The notes beneath the pieces were generated by a model. The model was not told the DNA's origin and did not search any database. It saw only the letters and a list, made by a program, of their open reading frames with translations. Positions 38,899 to 53,095 of a DNA stretch of 64,000 nucleotides are shown here, one piece after another (positions within the stretch are counted from its first letter, which is position 1; each line of letters starts with the position of its first letter). The stretch spans positions 19,530,001-19,594,000 of the forward strand of contig OY292280.1 of assembly GCA_958496175.1 (NCBI GenBank), in the 5' to 3' direction. The position numbers were made by a program, and so were the translations under genes. Source of the DNA: Sisyra terminalis (lineage: Eukaryota > Arthropoda > Insecta > Neuroptera > Sisyridae).

Positions 38899-41322
38899 TG
38901 CGGTAATATTTGCGGTTATTTTTGCTGATATCATTGCGTTTATTTTTGCGGATATCATTGCGGTTAATTTGCGGTAATATTTGCGGTTATTTTTGCGAAT
39001 ATCATTGCGGTTATTTTTGCGGATATTATATCGGTTATTTTTGCGGATATCATTGCGGTTATTTTTGCGGATATCATTGCGGTTATTTTGCGGTAATATT
39101 TGCGGTTATTTTTGCGGATATCATTGCGGTTATTTTGCGGTGATATTTGCGGTTATTTTTGCGGATATCATTGCGGTTATTTTTGCGGATATCATTGCGG
39201 TTATTTTGCGGTAATATTTGCGGTTATTTATGCGGATATCATTGCAGTTATTTTTGCGGATATCATTGCGGTTATTTTGCGGTAATATTTGCGGTTATTT
39301 TTGCTGATATTATTGCGGTTCTTTTTGCGGATATCATTGCGGTTATTTTGCGGTGATATTTGCGGTTATTTTTGCGGATATCATTGCGGTTACTTTTGCG
39401 GATATTATTGCGGTTATTTTTGCGGATATCATTGCGGTTATTTTTGCGGATATTATTGCGGTTATTTTTGCGGATATTATTGCGGTTATTTTTGCGGATA
39501 TTATTGCGGTTATTTTGCGGTGATATTTGCGGTTATTTTTGCGGATATCATTGCGGTTATTTTGCGGTAATAATTGCGGTTATTTTTGCGGATATTATTG
39601 CGGTTATTTTGCGGTAACATTTGCGGTTATTTTTGCGGTTATTTTTGCGGATATCATTGCGGTTATTTTGCGGTGATATTTGCGGTTATTTTTGCGGATA
39701 TCATTGCGGTTATTATGCGGTGATATTTGCGGTTATTTTTACGGATATCATTGCGGTTATTTTGCGGTGATATTTGCGGTTTTTTTTGCGGATATCAATG
39801 CGGTTATTTTGCGGTGATATTTGCGGTTATTTTTGCGGATATCATTGCGGTTATTTTGCGGTGATATTTGCGGATATTTTTGCGGATATCGTTGCGGTTA
39901 TTTTGCGGTAATATTTGCGGTTATTTTTGCGGATATCACTGCGGTTATTTTGCGGTAATATTTGCGGTTATTTTTGCGGATATCATTGCGGTTATTTTGC
40001 GGTATTATTTGCGGTTATTTTGGCGGATATCATTGCGGTTATTTTGCGGTAATATTTGCGGTTATTTTTGCGGATATCATTGCGGTTATTTTTGCGGATA
40101 TCATTGCGGATATTTTGCGGTAATATTTGCGGTTATTTTTGCGGATATCATTGCGGTTACTTTTGCGGATATTATTGCGGTTATTTTTGCGGATATCATT
40201 GCGGTTATTTTTGCGGATATCATTGCGGTTATTTTGCGGTGATATTTGCGGTTATTTTTGCGGATATCATTGCGGTTATTTTGCGGTAATATTTGCGGTT
40301 ATTTTTGCGGATATCATTGCGGTTATTTTTGCGGATATCATTGCGGTTATTTTGCGGTAATATTTGCTGTTATTTTTGCGGATATCATTGCGGTTATTTT
40401 TGCGGATATTATTGCGGTTATTTTTGCGGATATTATTGCGGTTATTTTTGCGGATATCATTGCGGTTATTTTGCGGTAATATTTGCGGTTATTTTTGCGG
40501 ATATCATTGCGGTTATTTTGCGGTAATATTTGCGGTTATTTTTGCGGATATCATTGCGGTTATTTTTGCGGATATCATTGCGGTTATTTTGCGGTAATAT
40601 TTGCGGTTATTTTTGCGGATATTATTGCGGTTATTTTTGCGGATATCATTGCGGTTATTTTGCGGTGATATTTGCGGTTATTTTTGCGGATATCATTGCG
40701 GTTATTTTGCGGTGATAATTGCGGTTATTTTTGCGGATATCATTGCGGTTATTTTGCGGTGATATTTGCGGTTATTTTTGCGGATATCATTGCGGTTATT
40801 TTGCGGTGATATTTGCGGTTATTTTTGCGGATATCATTGCGGTTATTTTTGCGGATATCATTGCGGTTATTTTGCGGTAATATTTGCGGTTATTTTTGCG
40901 GATATCATTGCGGTTATTTTGCGGTGATATTTGCGGTTATTTTTGCGGATATTTTTGCGGATATTTTTGCGGATATCATTGCGGTTATTTTGCGGTGATA
41001 TTAGCGGTTATTTTTGCGGATATCATTGCGGTTATTTTTGCGGATATTATTACGGTTATTTTTGCGGATATTATTGCGGTTATTTTAGCGGATATCATTG
41101 CGGTTATTTTGCGGTGATATTTGCGGTTATTTTTGCGGATATCATTGCGGTTATTTTGCGGTGATATTTGCGGATATTTTTGCGGATATCGTTGCGGTTA
41201 TTTTGCGGTAATATTTGCGGTTATTTTTGCGGATATCACTGCGGTTATTTTGCGGTAATATTTGCGGTTATTTTTGCGGATATCATTGCGGTTATTTTTG
41301 CGGATATTATTGCGGTTATTTT
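38899..41322 (+). repeat. 2,423-bp tandem duplication, copy 2
   Basis: This is the second copy of 36476-38898. The switch point is visible: at 38899 copy 1 has a four-T run into TAATAT, while at 41322 this copy has a five-T run into ATATCA. A few point differences exist, e.g. GGATAACATT at about 36506 against GCTGATATCATT at about 38929, and GGAAATC at about 37673 against GGATATC in this copy. Confidence 0.9.
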
Positions 41323-44300
41323 TGCGGATATCATTGCGGTTATTTTTGCGGATATCATTGCGGTTATTTTGCGGAAATATTTGCGGTTATTTTTGCGGAT
41401 ATCATTGCGGTTATTTTGCGGTAATATTTGCGGTTATTTTTGCGGATATCATTGCGGTTATTTTTGCGGATATCATTGCGGTTATTTTTGCGGATATCAT
41501 TGCGGTTATTTTGCGGTGATATTTGCGGTTATTTTTGCGGATATCATTGCGGTTATTTTACGGTAATATTTGCGGTTATTTTTGCGGATATCATTGCGGT
41601 TATTTTTGCGGATATCATTGCGGTTATTTTGCGGTGATATTTGCGGTTATTTTTGCGGATATCATTGCGGTTATTTTGCGGTAATATTTGCGGTTATTTT
41701 TGCGGATATTATTGCGGTTATTTTGGCGGATATCATTGCGGTTATTTTGCGGTGATATTTGCGGTTATTTTTGCGGATATCATTGCGGTTATTTTGCGGT
41801 GATATTTGCGGTTATTTTTGCGGATATCATTGCGGTTATTTTGCGGTAATATTTGCGGTTATTTTTGCGGATATCATTGCGGTTATTTTTGCGGATATCA
41901 TTGCGGTTATTTTGCGGTAATATTTAAGGTTATTTCTGCGGATATCATTGCGGTTATTTTTGCGGATATTATTGCGGTTATTTTTGCGGATATCATTGCG
42001 GTTATTTTTGCGGATATCATTGCGGTTATTTTGCGGTAATATTTGCGGTTATTTTTGCGGATATCATTGCGGTTATTTTGCGGTGATATTTGCGGTTATT
42101 TTTGCGGATATTATTGCGGTTATTTTTGCGGATATCATTGCGGTTATTTTGCGGTGATATTTGCGGTTATTTTTGCGGATATCATTGCGGTTATTTTTTC
42201 GGATATTATTGCGGTTATTTTTGCGGATATTATTGCGGTTATTTTTGCGGATATCATTGCGGTTATTTTGCGGTGATATTTGCGGTTATTTTTGCGGATA
42301 TCATTGCGGTTATTTTGCGGTAATATTTGCGGTTATTTTTGCGGATATCATTGCGGTTATTTTGCGGTAATATTTGCGGTTATTTTTGCGGATATTATTG
42401 CGGTTATTTTTGCGGATATCATTGCGGTTATTTTGCGGTGATATTTGCGGTTATTTTTGCGGATATCATTGCGGTTATTTTGCGGTAATATTTGCGGTTA
42501 TTTTTGCGGATATCATTGCGGTTATTTTTTCGGATATTATTGCGGTTATTTTTGCGGATATCATTGCGGTTATTTTTGCGGATATCATTGCGGTTATTTT
42601 GCGGTAATATTTGCGGTTATTTTTGCGGATATTATTGCGGTTATTTTGGCGGATATCATTGCGGTTATTTTGCGGTGATATTTGCGGTTATTTTTGCGGA
42701 TATCATTGCGGTTATTTTGCAATGATAATTGCGGTTATTTTTGCGGATATCATTGCGGTTATTTTGCGGTGATATTTGCGGTTATTTTTGCGGATATCAT
42801 TGCGGTTATTTTGCGGTGATATTTGCGGTTATTTTTGCGGATATCATTGCGGTTATTTTGCGGTGATATTTGCGGTTATTTTTGCGGATATTTTTGCGGA
42901 TATTTTTGCGGATATCATTGCGGTTATTTTGCGGTGATATTAGCGGTTATTTTTGCGGATATCATTGCGGTTATTTTTGCGGATATTATTACGGTTATTT
43001 TTGCGGATATTATTGCGGTTATTTTAGCGGATATCATTGCGGTTATTTTGCGGTGATATTTGCGGTTATTTTTGCGGATATCATTGCGGTTATTTTGCGG
43101 TGATATTTGCGGATATTTTTGCGGATATCGTTGCGGTTATTTTGCGGTAATATTTGCGGTTATTTTTGCGGATATCACTGCGGTTATTTTGCGGTAATAT
43201 TTGCGGTTATTTTTGCGGATATCATTGCGGTTATTTTTGCGGATATTATTGCGGTTATTTTTGCGGATATCATTGCGGTTATTTTTGCGGATATCATTGC
43301 GGTTATTTTGCGGAAATATTTGCGGTTATTTTTGCGGATATCATTGCGGTTATTTTGCGGTAATATTTGCGGTTATTTTTGCGGATATCATTGCGGTTAT
43401 TTTTGCGGATATCATTGCGGTTATTTTTGCGGATATCATTGCGGTTATTTTGCGGTGATATTTGCGGTTATTTTTGCGGATATCATTGCGGTTATTTTGC
43501 GGTAATATTTGCGGTTATTTTTGCGGATATCATTGCGGTTATTTTTGCGGATATCATTGCGGTTATTTTGCGGTGATATTTGCGGTTATTTTTGCGGATA
43601 TCATTGCGGTTATTTTGCGGTAATATTTGCGGTTATTTTTGCGGATATTATTGCGGTTATTTTGGCGGATATCATTGCGGTTATTTTGCGGTGATATTTG
43701 CGGTTATTTTTGCGGATATCATTGCGGATATTTTGCGGTGATATTTGCGGTTATTTTTGCGGATATCATTGCGGTTATTTTGCGGTAATATTTGCGGTTA
43801 TTTTTGCGGATATCATTGCGGTTATTTTTGCGGATATCATTGCGGTTATTTTGCGGTAATATTTAAGGTTATTTCTGCGGATATCATTGCGGTTATTTTT
43901 GCGGATATTATTGCGGTTATTTTTGCGGATATCATTGCGGTTATTTTTGCGGATATCATTGCGGTTATTTTGCGGTAATATTTGCGGTTATTTTTGCGGA
44001 TATCATTGCGGTTATTTTGCGGTGATATTTGCGGTTATTTTTGCGGATATTATTGCGGTTATTTTTGCGGATATCATTGCGGTTATTTTGCGGTGATATT
44101 TGCGGTTATTTTTGCGGATATCATTGCGGTTATTTTTTCGGATATTATTGCGGTTATTTTTGCGGATATTATTGCGGATATTATTGCGGTTATTTTTGCG
44201 GATATCATTGCGGTTATTTTGCGGTGATATTTGCGGTTATTTTTGCGGATATCATTGCGGTTATTTTGCGGTAATATTTGCGGTTATTTTTGCGGATATC

Positions 44301-44348
44301 ATTGCGGTTATTTTTGCGGATATCATTGCGGTTATTTTGCGGTAATAT
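39977..44348 (+). repeat. 4.4-kb block shared with 11.5-15.9 kb
   Basis: This is the partner of 11472-15866. It includes triple-ATATTT units at 40943 and 42882 and TTTAAGG units at 41923 and 43862. The right end is clear: after 44348 this copy keeps a full B-A string, while at 15867 the left copy has lost 12 bp. Confidence 0.85.
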
Positions 44349-45500
44349 TTGCGGTTATTTTTGCGGATATTATTGCGGTTATTTTTGCGGATATCAATGC
44401 GGTTATTTTGCGGTGATATTTGCGGTTATTTTTGCGGATATCATTGCGGTTATTTTGCGGTAATATTTGCGGTTATTTTTGCGGATATCATTGCGGTTAT
44501 TTTTTCGGATATTATTGCGGTTATTTTTGCGGATATCATTGCGGTTATTTTTGCGGATATCATTGCGGTAATTTTGCGGTAATATTTGCGGTTATTTTTG
44601 CGGATATTATTGCGGTTATTTTGGCGGATATCATTGCGGTTATTTTGCGGTGATATTTGCGGTTATTTTTGCGGATATCATTGCGGTTATTTTGCCATGA
44701 TAATTGCGGTTATTTTTGCGGATATCATTGCGGTTATTTTGCGGTGATATTTGCGGTTATTTTTGCGGATATCATTGCGGTTATTTTGCGGTGATATTTG
44801 CGGTTATTTTTGCGGATATCATTGCGGTTATTTTTGCGGATATCATTGCGGTTATTTTGCGGTAATATTTGCGGTTATTTTTGCGGATATCATTGCGGTT
44901 ATTTTGCGGTGATATTTGCGGTTATTTTTGCGGATATTTTTGCGGATATTTTTGCGGATATCATTGCGGTTATTTTGCGGTGATATTAGCGGTTATTTTT
45001 GCGGATATCATTGCGGTTATTTTTGCGGATATTATTACGGTTATTTTTGCGGATATTATTGCGGTTATTTTAGCGGATATCATTGCGGTTATTTTGCGGT
45101 GATATTTGCGGTTATTTTTGCGGATATCATTGCGGTTATTTTGCGGTGATATTTGCGGATATTTTTGCGGATATCGTTGCGGTTATTTTGCGGTAATATT
45201 TGCGGTTATTTTTGCGGATATCACTGCGGTTATTTTGTGGTAATATTTGCGGTTATTTTTGCGGATATCATTGCGGTTATTTTTGCGGATATTATTGCGG
45301 TTATTTTTGCGGATATCATTGCGGTTATTTTTGCGGATATCATTGCGGTTATTTTGCGGAAATATTTGCGGTTATTTTTGCGGATATCATTGCGGTTATT
45401 TTGCGGTAATATTTGCGGTTATTTTTGCGGATATCATTGCGGTTATTTTTGCGGATATCATTGCGGTTATTTTTGCGGATATCATTGCGGTTATTTTGCG
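44349..45500 (+). repeat. Further 1.9-kb HOR copy
   Basis: This continues the 1.9-kb HOR with a triple-ATATTT unit at 44928 (2,046 bp after the previous one). It carries its own variant CCATGATAATTG near 44695, where the related copies at about 14237, 16200, 18044 and 42719 have CAATGATAATTG. Confidence 0.82.
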
Positions 45501-48500
45501 GTGATATTTGCGGTTATTTTTGCGGATATCATTGCGGTTATTTTGCGGTAATATTTGCGGTTATTTTTGCGGATATCATTGCGGTTATTTTTGCGGATAT
45601 CAATGCGGTTATTTTGCGGTGATATTTGCGGTTATTTTTGCGGATATCATTGCGGTTATTTTGCGGTAATATTTGCGGTTTTTTTTTGCGGATATTATTG
45701 CGGTTATTTTGGCGGATATCATTGCGGTTATTTTGCGGTGATATTTGCGGTTATTTTTGCGGATATCATTGCGGATATTTTGCGGTGATATTTGCGGTTA
45801 TTTTTGCGGATATCATTGCGGTTATTTTGCGGTAATATTTGGGGATATTTTTGCGGATATCATTGCGGTTATTTTTGCGGATATCATTGCGGTTATTTTG
45901 CGGTAATATTTAAGGTTATTTCTGCGGATATCATTGCGGTTATTTTTGCGGATATTATTGCGGTTATTTTTGCGGATATCATTGCGGTTATTTTTGCGGA
46001 TATCATTGCGGTTATTTTGCGGTAATATTTGCGGTTATTTTTGCAGATATCATTGCGGTTATTTTGCGGTGATATTTGCGGTTATTTTTGCGGATATTAT
46101 TGCGGTTATTTTTGCGGATATCATTGCGGTTATTTTGCGGTGATATTTGCGGTTATTTTTGCGGATATCATTGCGGTTATTTTTTCGGATATTATTGCGG
46201 TTATTTTTGCGGATATTATTGCGGATATTATTGCGGTTATTTTTGCGGATATCATTGCGGTTATTTTGCGGTGATATTTGCGGTTATTTTTGCGGATATC
46301 ATTGCGGTTATTTTGCGGTAATATTTGCGGTTATTTTTGCGGATATCATTGCGGTTATTTTTTCGGATATTATTGCGGTTATTTTTGCGGATATCATTGC
46401 GGTTATTTTTGCGGATATCATTGCGGTTATTTTGCGGTAATATTTGCGGTTATTTTTGCGGATATTATTGCGGTTATTTTGGCGGATATCATTGCGGTTA
46501 TTTTGCGGTGATATTTGCGGTTATTTTTGCGGATATCATTGCCGTTATTTTGCGGTGATATTTGCGGTTATTTTTGCGGATATCATTGCGGTTATTTTTG
46601 CGGATATTATTGCGGTTATTTTTGCGGATTTTATTGCGGTTATTTTTGCGGATATCATTGCGGTTATTTTGCGGTGATATTTGCGGTTATTTTTGCGGAT
46701 ATCATTGCGGTTATTTTGCGGTGATATTTGCGGTTATTTTTGCGGATATCATTGCGGTTATTTTGCGGTAATATTTGCGGTTATTTTTGCGGATATTATT
46801 GCGGTTATTTTTGCGGATATCATTGCGGTTATTTTGCGGTGATATTTGCGGTTATTTTTGCGGATATCATTGCGGTTATTTTGCGGTAATATTTGCGGTT
46901 ATTTTTGCGGATATCATTGCGGTTATTTTTACGGATATTATTGCGGTTATTTTTGCGGATATTATTGCGGTTAATTTTGCGGATATCATTGCGGTTATTT
47001 TTGCGGATATCATTGCGGTTTTTTTGCGGTAATATTTGCGGCTATTTTTGCGGATATTATTGCGGTTATTTTTGCGGATATCATTGCGGTTATTTTGCGG
47101 TGATATTTGCGGTTATTTTTGCGGATATCATTGCGGTTATATTGCGGTAATATTTGCGGTTATTTTTGCGGATATCATTGCGGTTATTTTGCGGTAATAT
47201 TTGCGGATATTTTTGCGGATATTATTGCGGTTATTTTTGCGGATATCATTGCGGTTATTTTGCGTTGATATTTGCGGTTATTTTTGCGGATATCATTGCG
47301 GTTATTTTGCGGTAATATTTGCGGTTATTTTTGCGGATATCACTGCGGTTATTTTGCGGTAATATTTGCGGTTATTTTTGCGGATATCATTGCGGTTATT
47401 TTGCGGTGATATTTGCGGTTATTTTTGCGGATATTATTGCGGTTATTTTTGCGGATATCATTGCGGTTATTTTGCGGTGATATTTGCGGTTATTTTTGCG
47501 GATATCATTGCGGTTATTTTTGCGGATATTATTGCGGTTATTTTGCGGTAACATTTGCGGTTATTTATGCGGATATTATTGCGGTTATTTTTGCGGATAT
47601 CATTGCGGTTATTATGCGGTGATATTTGCGGTTATTTTTGCGGATATCATTGCGGTTATTTTGCGGTGATATTTGCGGTTTTTTTTGCGGATATCAATGC
47701 GGTTATTTTGCGGTAATATTTGCGGTTATTTTTGCGGATATCATTGCGGTTATTTTGCGGATATCATTGCGGTTATTATGCGGTATTATTTGCGGTTATT
47801 TTGGCGGATATCATTGCGGTTATTTTGCGGTAATATTTGCGGTTATTTTTGCGGATATCATTGCGGTTATTTTTGCGGATATCATTGCGGATATTTTGCG
47901 GTAATATTTGCGGTTATTTTTGCGGATATCATTGCGGTTATTTTTGCGGATATTATTGCGGTTATTTTTGCGGATATCATTGCGGTTATTTTTGCGGATA
48001 TCATTGCGGTTATTTTGCGGTGATATTTGCGGTTATTTTTGCGGATATCATTGCGGTTATTTTGCGGTAATATTTGCGGTTATTTTTGCGGATATCATTG
48101 CGGTTATTTTTGCGGATATCATTGCGGTTATTTTGCGGTAATATTTGCGGTTATTTTTGCGGATATCATTGCGGTTATTTTTGCGGATATTATTGCGGTT
48201 ATTTTTGCGGATATCATTGCGGTTATTTTGCGGTAATATTTGCGGTTATTTTTGCGGATATCATTGCGGTTATTTTGCGGTAATATTTGCGGTTATTTTT
48301 GCGGATATCATTGCGGTTATTTTTGCGGATATCATTGCGGTTATTTTGCGGTAATATTTGCGGTTATTTTTGCGGATATTATAGCGGTTATTTTTGCGGA
48401 TATCATTGCGGTTATTTTGCGGTGATATTTGCGGTTATTTTTGCGGATATCATTGCGGTTATTTTGCGGTGATATTTGCGGTTATTTTTGCGGATATCAT

Positions 48501-49082
48501 TGCGGTTATTTTGCGGTGATATTTGCGGTTATTTTTGCGGATATCATTGCGGTTATTTTTGCGGATATCATTGCGGTTATTTTGCGGTAATATTTGCGGT
48601 TGTTTTTGCGGATATCATTGCGGTTATTTTGCGGTGATATTTGCGGTTATTTTTGCGGATATTTTTGCGGATATTTTTGCGGATATCATTGCGGTTATTT
48701 TGCGGTGATATTAGCGGTTATTTTTGCGGATATCATTGCGGTTATTTTTGCGGATATTATTACGGTTATTTTTGCGGATATTATTGCGGTTATTTTAGCG
48801 GATATCATTGCGGTTATTTTGCGGTGATATTTGCGGTTATTTTTGCGGATATCATTGCGGTTATTTTGCGGTGATATTTGCGGATATTTTTGCGGATATC
48901 ATTGCGGTTATTTTGCGGTAATATTTGCGGTTATTTTTGCGGATATCACTGCGGTTATTTTGCGGTAATATTTGCGGTTATTTTTGCGGATATCATTGCG
49001 GTTATTTTTGCGGATATTATTGCGGTTATTTTTGCGGATATCATTGCGGTTATTTTTGCGGATATCATTGCGGTTATTTTGC
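45500..49082 (+). repeat. 3,583-bp tandem duplication, copy 1
   Basis: This matches about 49083-52502 at offset 3,583. Shared rarities are a nine-T run GTTTTTTTTTGCGG (about 45680 and 49263), ATTTGGGGATATT (about 45838 and 49421), TTTTTGCAGATATC (about 46043 and 49626) and ATTATGCGGTATTATT (about 47775 and 51358). The left boundary is uncertain by about 100 bp because upstream material matches at a different offset (3,725). Confidence 0.88.
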
Positions 49083-52000
49083 GGAAATATTTGCGGTTAT
49101 TTTTGCGGATATCATTGCGGTTATTTTGCGGTAATATTTGCGGTTATTTTTGCGGATATCATTGCGGTTATTTTTGCGGATATCATTGCGGTTATTTTGC
49201 GGTGATATTTGCGGTTATTTTTGCGGATATCATTGCGGTTATTTTGCGGTAATATTTGCGGTTTTTTTTTGCGGATATTATTGCGGTTATTTTGGCGGAT
49301 ATCATTGCGGTTATTTTGCGGTGATATTTGCGGTTATTTTTGCGGATATCATTGCGGATATTTTGCGGTGATATTTGCGGTTATTTTTGCGGATATCATT
49401 GCGGTTATTTTGCGGTAATATTTGGGGATATTTTTGCGGATATCATTGCGGTTATTTTTGCGGATATCATTGCGGTTATTTTGCGGTAATATTTAAGGTT
49501 ATTTCTGCGGATATCATTGCGGTTATTTTTGCGGATATTATTGCGGTTATTTTTGCGGATATCATTGCGGTTATTTTTGCGGATATCATTGCGGTTATTT
49601 TGCGGTAATATTTGCGGTTATTTTTGCAGATATCATTGCGGTTATTTTGCGGTGATATTTGCGGTTATTTTTGCGGATATTATTGCGGTTATTTTTGCGG
49701 ATATCATTGCGGTTATTTTGCGGTGATATTTGCGGTTATTTTTGCGGATATCATTGCGGTTATTTTTTCGGATATTATTGCGGTTATTTTTGCGGATATT
49801 ATTGCGGATATTATGGCGGTTATTTTTGCGGATATCATTGCGGTTATTTTGCGGTGATATTTGCGGTTATTTTTGCGGATATCATTGCGGTTATTTTGCG
49901 GTAATATTTGCGGTTATTTTTGCGGATATCATTGCGGTTATTTTTTCGGATATTATTGCGGTTATTTTTGCGGATATCATTGCGGTTATTTTTGCGGATA
50001 TCATTGCGGTTATTTTGCGGTAATATTTGCGGTTATTTTTGCGGATATTATTGCGGTTATTTTGGCGGATATCATTGCGGTTATTTTGCGGTGATATTTG
50101 CGGTTATTTTTGCGGATATCATTGCCGTTATTTTGCGGTGATATTTGCGGTTATTTTTGCGGATATCATTGCGGTTATTTTTGCGGATATTATTGCGGTT
50201 ATTTTTGCGGATTTTATTGCGGTTATTTTTGCGGATATCATTGCGGTTATTTTGCGGTGATATTTGCGGTTATTTTTGCGGATATCATTGCGGTTATTTT
50301 GCGGTAATATTTGCGGTTATTTTTGCGGATATCATTGCGGTTATTTTGCGGTAATATTTGCGGTTATTTTTGCGGATATTATTGCGGTTATTTTTGCGGA
50401 TATCATTGCGGTTATTTTGCGGTGATATTTGCGGTTATTTTTGCGGATATCATTGCGGTTATTTTGCGGTAATATTTGCGGTTATTTTTGCGGATATCAT
50501 TGCGGTTATTTTTACGGATATTATTGCGGTTATTTTTGCGGATATTATTGCGGTTAATTTTGCGGATATCATTGCGGTTATTTTTGCGGATATCATTGCG
50601 GTTTTTTTGCGGTAATATTTGCGGCTATTTTTGCGGATATTATTGCGGTTATTTTTGCGGATATCATTGCGGTTATTTTGCGGTGATATTTGCGGTTATT
50701 TTTGCGGATATCATTGCGGTTATATTGCGGTAATATTTGCGGTTATTTTTGCGGATATCATTGCGGTTATTTTGCGGTAATATTTGCGGTTATTTTTGCG
50801 GATATTATTGCGGTTATTTTTGCGGATATCATTGCGGTTATTTTGCGTTGATATTTGCGGTTATTTTTGCGGATATCATTGCGGTTATTTTGCGGTAATA
50901 TTTGCGGTTATTTTTGCGGATATCACTGCGGTTATTTTGCGGTAATATTTGCGGTTATTTTTGCGGATATCATTGCGGTTATTTTGCGGTGATATTTGCG
51001 GTTATTTTTGCGGATATTATTGCGGTTATTTTTGCGGATATCATTGCGGTTATTTTGCGGTGATATTTGCGGTTATTTTTGCGGATATCATTGCGGTTAT
51101 TTTTGCGGATATTATTGCGGTTATTTTGCGGTAACATTTGCGGTTATTTATGCGGATATTATTGCGGTTATTTTTGCGGATATCATTGCGGTTATTATGC
51201 GGTGATATTTGCGGTTATTTTTGCGGATATCATTGCGGTTATTTTGCGGTGATATTTGCGGTTTTTTTTGCGGATATCAATGCGGTTATTTTGCGGTAAT
51301 ATTTGCGGTTATTTTTGCGGATATCATTGCGGTTATTTTGCGGATATCATTGCGGTTATTATGCGGTATTATTTGCGGTTATTTTGGCGGATATCATTGC
51401 GGTTATTTTGCGGTAATATTTGCGGTTATTTTTGCGGATATCATTGCGGTTATTTTTGCGGATATCATTGCGGATATTTTGCGGTAATATTTGCGGTTAT
51501 TTTTGCGGATATCATTGCGGTTATTTTTGCGGATATTATTGCGGTTATTTTTGCGGATATCATTGCGGTTATTTTTGCGGATATCATTGCGGTTATTTTG
51601 CGGTGATATTTGCGGTTATTTTTGCGGATATCATTGCGGTTATTTTGCGGTAATATTTGCGGTTATTTTTGCGGATATCATTGCGGTTATTTTTGCGGAT
51701 ATCATTGCGGTTATTTTGCGGTAATATTTGCGGTTATTTTTGCGGATATCATTGCGGTTATTTTTGCGGATATTATTGCGGTTATTTTTGCGGATATCAT
51801 TGCGGTTATTTTGCGGTAATATTTGCGGTTATTTTTGCGGATATCATTGCGGTTATTTTGCGGTAATATTTGCGGTTATTTTTGCGGATATCATTGCGGT
51901 TATTTTTGCGGATATCATTGCGGTTATTTTGCGGTAATATTTGCGGTTATTTTTGCGGATATTATAGCGGTTATTTTTGCGGATATCATTGCGGTTATTT

Positions 52001-52502
52001 TGCGGTGATATTTGCGGTTATTTTTGCGGATATCATTGCGGTTATTTTGCGGTGATATTTGCGGTTATTTTTGCGGATATCATTGCGGTTATTTTGCGGT
52101 GATATTTGCTGTTATTTTTGCGGATATCATTGCGGTTATTTTTGCGGATATCATTGCGGTTATTTTGCGGTAATATTTGCGGTTGTTTTTGCGGATATCA
52201 TTGCGGTTATTTTGCGGTGATATTTGCGGTTATTTTTGCGGATATTTTTGCGGATATTTTTGCGGATATCATTGCGGTTATTTTGCGGTGATATTAGCGG
52301 TTATTTTTGCGGATATCATTGCGGTTATTTTTGCGGATATTATTACGGTTATTTTTGCGGATATTATTGCGGTTATTTTAGCGGATATCATTGCGGTTAT
52401 TTTGCGGTGATATTTGCGGTTATTTTTGCGGATATCATTGCGGTTATTTTGCGGTGATATTTGCGGATATTTTTGCGGATATCATTGCGGTTATTTTGCG
52501 GC
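49083..52502 (+). repeat. 3,583-bp tandem duplication, copy 2
   Basis: This is the second copy of 45500-49082. The match ends near 52502, where copy 1 (48919) reads GCGGTAATATTT and this copy reads GCGGCGATATTT. Confidence 0.88.
51657..52440 (+). repeat. 1,439-bp repeat, copy 1
   Basis: This matches 53096-53880 at offset 1,439, including GGTTGTTTTTGCGG (about 52192 and 53631) and the triple-ATATTT unit (52236 and 53675). It overlaps the end of the 3,583-bp duplication, so this exchange is a later or separate event. Confidence 0.87.
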
Positions 52503-53070
52503 GATATTTGCGGTTATTTTTGCGGATATCAATGCGGTAATTTTGCGGTGATATTTGCGGTTATTTTGGCGGATATCATTGCGGTTATTTTGCGGTGATA
52601 TTTGCGGTTATTTTTGCGGATATCATTGCGGTTATTTTGCGGTAATATTTGCGGTTATTTTTGCGGATATCATTGCGTTTATTTTTGCGGATATCATTGC
52701 GGTTATTTTGCGGTAATATTTGCGGATATTTTTGCGGATATCATTGCGGTTATTTTTGGGATATTATTGCGGTTATTTTTGCGCATATCATTGCGGTTAT
52801 TTTTGCGGATATCATTGCGGTTATTTACGGTAATATTTGCGGTTATTTGTGCGGATATCATTGCGGTTATTTTGCGGTGATATTTGCGGATATTTGTGCG
52901 AATATTATTGCGGTTATTTTTGCGGATATCATTGCGGTTATTTTGCGGTGATATTTGCGGTTATTTTTGCGGATATCATTGCGGTTATTTTTGCGGATAT
53001 ATTGCGGTTATTTTGCGGTAACATTTGCGGTTAATTATGCGGATATTATTGCGGTTATTTTTGCGGATAT
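52497..53070 (+). repeat. Odd-variant block, copy 1 (partner at 58042)
   Basis: This matches 58042-58620 at offset 5,545-5,546. Rarities shared only by these blocks include TTTTTGCGCATATC, TTATTTACGGTAATATT, TTATTTGTGCGG and TTTGTGCGAATATT. At about 52756 this copy reads TTTTTGGGATATT where the partner reads TTTTTGCGGATATT, a one-base deletion that accounts for the offset change. Confidence 0.88.
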
Positions 53071-53095
53071 CATTGCGGTTATTTTGCGGTGATAT

